64,000 nucleotides of DNA from contig NSJX01000031.1 of assembly GCA_002286715.1 (NCBI GenBank), positions 160,266 through 224,265 of the forward strand, in the 5' to 3' direction. Position numbers and translations under genes: made by a program. The stretch is from Dentipellis sp. KUC8613 (Eukaryota > Basidiomycota > Agaricomycetes > Russulales > Hericiaceae). The notes under the pieces were generated by a model that did no database searches, was not told where the DNA came from, and worked only from the letters and a program-made list of their open reading frames with translations. Within the stretch, counting starts at the first letter, position 1. Every line of letters starts with the position of its first letter. Below are positions 60,001 to 64,000 of this stretch, one piece after another.

Positions 60001-60927
60001 GCGGGCCGCGCCTCCGCGACGGACGCCAATGACTGCTCCACCACCAATTCTTCAATTTCGCCAGGACTAGCGTTGCGATTTACAACTTTGCTTGCTCTCG
60101 GAGTGCGGTGTGAGGTGGTGCATGCCAGTGTTTATTTGAGGTCGAGTCCACGCACTGCAGCTCCTTGAAGTCCACTATTCTCCAGTGCGCAGCCTCGGTG
60201 TGGGTCTGCGGTCGGCCTTTGGATGGTGCTTTGTACGAATGCGCTCAAATTGGGTTCCCTGCCTTCCACGCGTGATCATGACTTTCTCGTCTGCCTTCGG
60301 ACTCCACGCCGTACTATCGCCACCATGTTACTAGTACTACGGCTTTGTGTATAATTTTCCTTGTGCGCTGCTGCTTCGAATCTCGGGATCTCGAGATCTC
60401 GCATACCACGCCATCTCGTCCTCTCCTCGTCTCCAGAAGCCACGTCTGATCTCCACCTTCCCACCAAGCGAAGCAGCACCCTCTCCCAGGTCACAGATGC
60501 ACGTAAATTTGCGGCCTACGCACAACGTCGCAAGCGCGTCGTCCAGGCCGCCTGAACCGAGTACTGACCATGGATGGTCGCTCTATCGCAGCCCATCGCC
60601 TCCTCGATGCCTGTTTCAGACGAGAAGCGTCCTGATAGCGATCATCTGGAATGTGCGTCTTCTGACCGCCGAGGCGCTGGAGGTCACGACGCAGGCCCTG
60701 CGAGCACGCGGCACGCGCGAGGACAAGGGCTACCTTATACGTGCCGGTGCACTCATCATTCATTCGAACTTACAAAACGTACATACTGTACATACATGCA
60801 TGCCTTGGTAGTCGGCTTCTTCCAACAAACGCCTATTCTCACCGCCCGGCCACATACGCCCAATTGTAACGTACTGTAGCTGGAAAGGTCTTCGGAGCAC
60901 TGGTACTCCCACAGCCGCAGAGGTGTT
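57023..60927. other. 3.9 kb gene-poor, pyrimidine-rich region
   Basis: The plus strand is strongly C+T-rich, which yields long stop-poor frames (57158-57769, 57779-58555, 58414-58893) without domains, helical periodicity or convincing introns. No transposon protein, RNA gene or tandem repeat was recognised. It may contain long UTRs, a lncRNA, or an unrecognised spliced gene. Confidence 0.4.
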
Positions 60928-63900
60928 TCAGCTCGCGGGCGCCTTGCACCTGTCAGCCGAGAACCCGTCATCGAGCGACGGGTTGCCCCACTGCGTCACG
61001 CAACATGGAGGTTCAGGTGGCAGGCGGAGGAGCGTGCGGGGAGGCGTGACGACGTACCCAGGTGGGGAAGTCATGTGCGACGCCGGCGGCGCCGAATACG
61101 GCGAATGACTTTGTAAGTGAGGATAACAAGTCAGGAGGAAAATGTGCGCATGGAAAGAGCAGCGAGGAGTACGCACGAGGAGGAAGATCATGACTGTACA
61201 TAGTGATGTTCAACCAGCCGAATATGTCAGGGATGTCATGATAGACTGACCTTGTGTACCGCCGTCCTGGAAGAATGTCGTATGAGAACAAACGTTGGGC
61301 AGGAAAATGCGGCAAGCTTACAATTGCACCAGACACAATGTAGCTGGTGATCACGTCCAGGATATCAAGAGAGCTGGATATCGAGTATGATATAGACTCA
61401 CTTATACTGTAGTGATGCCCGTCAGAATCTAATAATGCAGATTCACTGGGTAAGGTGAAGACTCACCTTCGTAAACCACCGAGGCCATCTCGTCCTGACC
61501 CAGCTTCGTGAAGATGAACTAGTCAGATGTATAGTTCTCATGGCATATGCATTGGAGCTTACTATTGCGAGAAGAGCCCAATAAGAACCGCGAAAGTGAT
61601 GGAAGTGTTGATCCCGACAGTGAGCCAAGCGGAATACTGAAGAAAAACATAAGCATAAGCATGCGGGAAGAGATAGCGACAGCGAAACCTACCTGGGTGA
61701 TAATCGGCATGATGATATAGTTAAGACCAGCCTTGGGGTACTTCTTGTGGAGAAGCCAGAAAGGAATGGGGAGGACCAGGCCAATTGCAAGCGCGATTGG
61801 AACCATGAAGTATGTCCCACCCCTGCCGAACATCTGAGGACCGAGTGCGCCCCACGATATGGCACTGGGAAAAGTAATGAGCGCGCGCAAAGCAAGGGAG
61901 GAAATCGTGCATACTTCGAGTTGTACGCCTGAGGGTTCTGGCCGGACCACAGACGAGTGCCAGCGATGGATAGGAGCGCGGCACGGTTGTCTAGAATACA
62001 GATTTCAGCACCTTGACATTGCGGAGGTGGAAGCATACTGACTGTCAATGATGTCTAAGGATTGCAGTCATCAGTGCGTGGATTCACGGTAGTAAACGTT
62101 CAGACACACTGATAAGCATAATGTAGTTCAAGATGGCCCCTACAACGGCACCGTTTATTTGTGAAAAGAACGTTACTGCGGTGGATGATTGGCATGGTCA
62201 TCTAAAGCGTATAGTGAAGCGCGAGACGCTACGAACCTCGCGGCGGAACTTTCGTGTACTGTCCGAGCTTGAAGTCGGCAAGCAGTGTCAAAGACTGAGA
62301 ATCATAGAATTCGTCACTGTCATTGGCCTTGTATAGATTTGTGCCCTACTTGATTCATAGTGTTTTGCCCATACAAGGTACCGTACCTGAACTCGACAGG
62401 TTAACAACGAAGACGGAATGTACAGAAAGCACTGACATGTTCGCTACAGGCTTCCCTGGGATCATGAAGGCAGTAATCATCTAAACGTTTCCATCTCAGT
62501 TGATCGACCAAATATTCTACGGTCAAAATTTACTTGAAAAAAGCCAGAGCCGAAGAAATTGAGGTCGAAACCAGTGATTGAAGCCAAGAAGCTGATAGCC
62601 AATTCAGTTCAGATAAACACGAAGAGAGTACTGAATGCATACCCATAAATGATGGTCAAGATAGAACACATGATCAACAGAACGATCAGTGCCCACCACG
62701 GGAGACCGCTATCTCCCTTGTAGTTCGTCGCCTGATTCTCGATCAGCGCTGGCCGCATATGCAGGGGCGACCGTTCATTTACCTGTGCGGCTGCGAAAGA
62801 ACCGGCCAGGAGGAGTATGAACCACCAGTGCGGCACGGGCTTATACTTCAGCATTTGCGCGTAGTGAGGGTCATCGACTTGGAAGCCCTTGCGGAATTGC
62901 GTGAACTGGAACGCGCCGGCGATGTCGGAGCGGTTCCACAAGAAGACATGGACGAGCTGAGGTGCGTCATTAGAATGTATCGAGATCAGTGACGCAGTGA
63001 CGGCTTACGCAGGATCCAAGAGCGAGGTTTGAGACCAAGAGGAACCAAGCCTGTGTGCGTAAGTGTTATTAGTCTGAATAGTACAGCTGAGCGAAGTGCA
63101 TCGTACATTACTAGCCGAGAAAAAGGCCGGCCCTTGTTCCAAGTACTTCTCATGATCGCTGCGATGCGGAGATGAGCACTTCGAAATTAAGAGGTTACAA
63201 AAGACACAGACAAGACGTTGTTCGTCAGGATCAAAGTCTGGTTGTACGTGGTACCGTTCTCGTAGAAAAGATCTTGGCTCATGAAAGGGAAGTTCTGTCC
63301 GGAAACGCGACGTGATTGGCATGGATTTCCAACAGACCTACTGCCAGATGCGCACCTTCGCCTTCCAGACATCGCCATAATACAGTGCTACCATAAACAC
63401 ATCTGTGAAAGGAGTCTCAGTGAGGAGCACGTAGCCGTCGGTAACAATAATGACTGACAAGTCAAAGCCAACCCGATATCCTGGTTGACCTGCGTCTGGA
63501 GCGGAGTCCACAGTGCCTACATAACGAGTTAGATACGGGTCCCCAATACGGGTAATCAATTATGTGACAAGCTTACATTGCCACCAATGTAGTTCCAGTC
63601 GAAGCAGGCCGCCAAAAGACCAGTGCCTAGACGGTGACCGTCAATCACGTATATGATGATCCAAGTCCGTACACACCTTCGTTGTTAGATGCTCCGCCGA
63701 AGACGTTTCTCATCCAGTCATGTCTGCCGTTGTCAATGAGGCAGAAGATCGAGACGCCCCTTTGAAAGAAGTCGGTCAGTGAGCGATAGGATCGTAGTGG
63801 AAAGATTTGCTCACGTTAACACCGGGAAGATGTATTGCGGTATGATCTCCCAGACAGCAACAGCTCTATTGCGGTTCAGTGTTGCACTATCTCCCGCATA

Positions 63901-64000
63901 TCAAGTCACCTACGCGAAGACTATCCAGAACAATCTGACACGCTTGCTCGAAAGGGCACGATCGAAGTGAAGCGCTTGGAGGACCTGTGGCGACGCGATC
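60928..64000 (-). CDS. OPT-family oligopeptide transporter, 3' part
   Basis: Proton-coupled small-peptide (or metal-chelate/glutathione) transporter of the plasma membrane, ISP4-like. The gene runs off the window end, so its N-terminus and the NPG motif are missing. From the right the frames give QALHFDRALSSKRVRLFW, WEIIPQYIFPVLTGVSIFCL and NEGTGLLAACFDWNYIGG. Further in are FQVDDPHYAQMLKYKPVPHWW followed by a membrane helix, AISWGALGPQMFGRGGTYFM, and LPIPFWLLHKKYPKAGLNYI. The C-terminus is FAVFGAAGVAHDFPTW spliced to WGNPSLDDGFSADRCKAPAS, stopping at 60928. At least a dozen 45-65 nt introns interrupt it. Peptide specificity cannot be determined. Confidence 0.9.

Overview
The window is nuclear DNA from a filamentous basidiomycete, most likely an Agaricomycete of the polypore type. 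Genes are dense, mostly GC-rich and CpG-rich, and cut by many 45-70 nt introns with GTRNGT donors. The gene families fit this too: fungal STAND receptors with a Goodbye domain, an expanded F-box family, a MATA-type HMG-box regulator, an OPT transporter, MIOX and several aldo-keto reductases. No long terminal repeats, integrases, CRISPR arrays or bacterial operon signals were seen.

Layout. 0.4-1.9 kb: DUF1295 membrane oxidoreductase-like gene (+). 3.4-4.0 kb: small helical protein (-). 5.1-9.1 kb: an intact eight-exon Goodbye-NACHT-ankyrin NLR (+). 10.7-20.9 kb: four minus-strand metabolic genes, namely a HAD small-molecule phosphatase, myo-inositol oxygenase and two closely related aldo-keto reductases. 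21.4-23.3 kb: divergent ribosomal protein genes eS6 (-) and uS15 (+). 24.4-25.6 kb: glycine-rich cell-surface protein. 26.2-38.1 kb: three F-box genes surrounding an HMG-box transcription factor. 38.1-44.3 kb: an AT-rich block holding a second Goodbye-NACHT-ankyrin gene (-), which carries one in-frame stop. 44.8-57.0 kb: single-pass membrane protein, Sld3-like replication factor, aryl-alcohol-dehydrogenase-type reductase, arginyl-tRNA synthetase, Vps68/TMEM50 protein, a Goodbye-only fragment and a Ser/His/Pro-rich protein. 57.0-60.9 kb: pyrimidine-rich and apparently gene-free. 60.9-64.0 kb: the 3' part of an oligopeptide transporter (-), cut by the window end.

The most striking signal is the pair of NLR genes. 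They share exon lengths almost exactly, including a 25-nt micro-exon that carries the P-loop. In both, the 5' end coding the Goodbye domain is ordinary CpG-rich DNA, but inside or at the end of exon 3 the composition switches to AT-rich sequence almost without CpG (by hand count 39 CpG in 502 bp, then about 6 in the next 3.8 kb in copy 1). Copy 1 stays fully open over 1195 codons, so the CpG loss has gone with coding constraint. Copy 2 has one TAA in the middle of its ankyrin array with 424 open codons behind it. A third locus at 54.0 kb keeps only the start of a Goodbye domain. Together they look like a birth-and-death family of immune-type receptors sitting in (formerly) methylated DNA.

A second theme is metabolic: MIOX (inositol to glucuronate) lies beside aldo-keto reductases that could reduce the glucuronate, with a sugar-phosphatase-like HAD enzyme upstream. 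This pathway reading is an inference from gene order.
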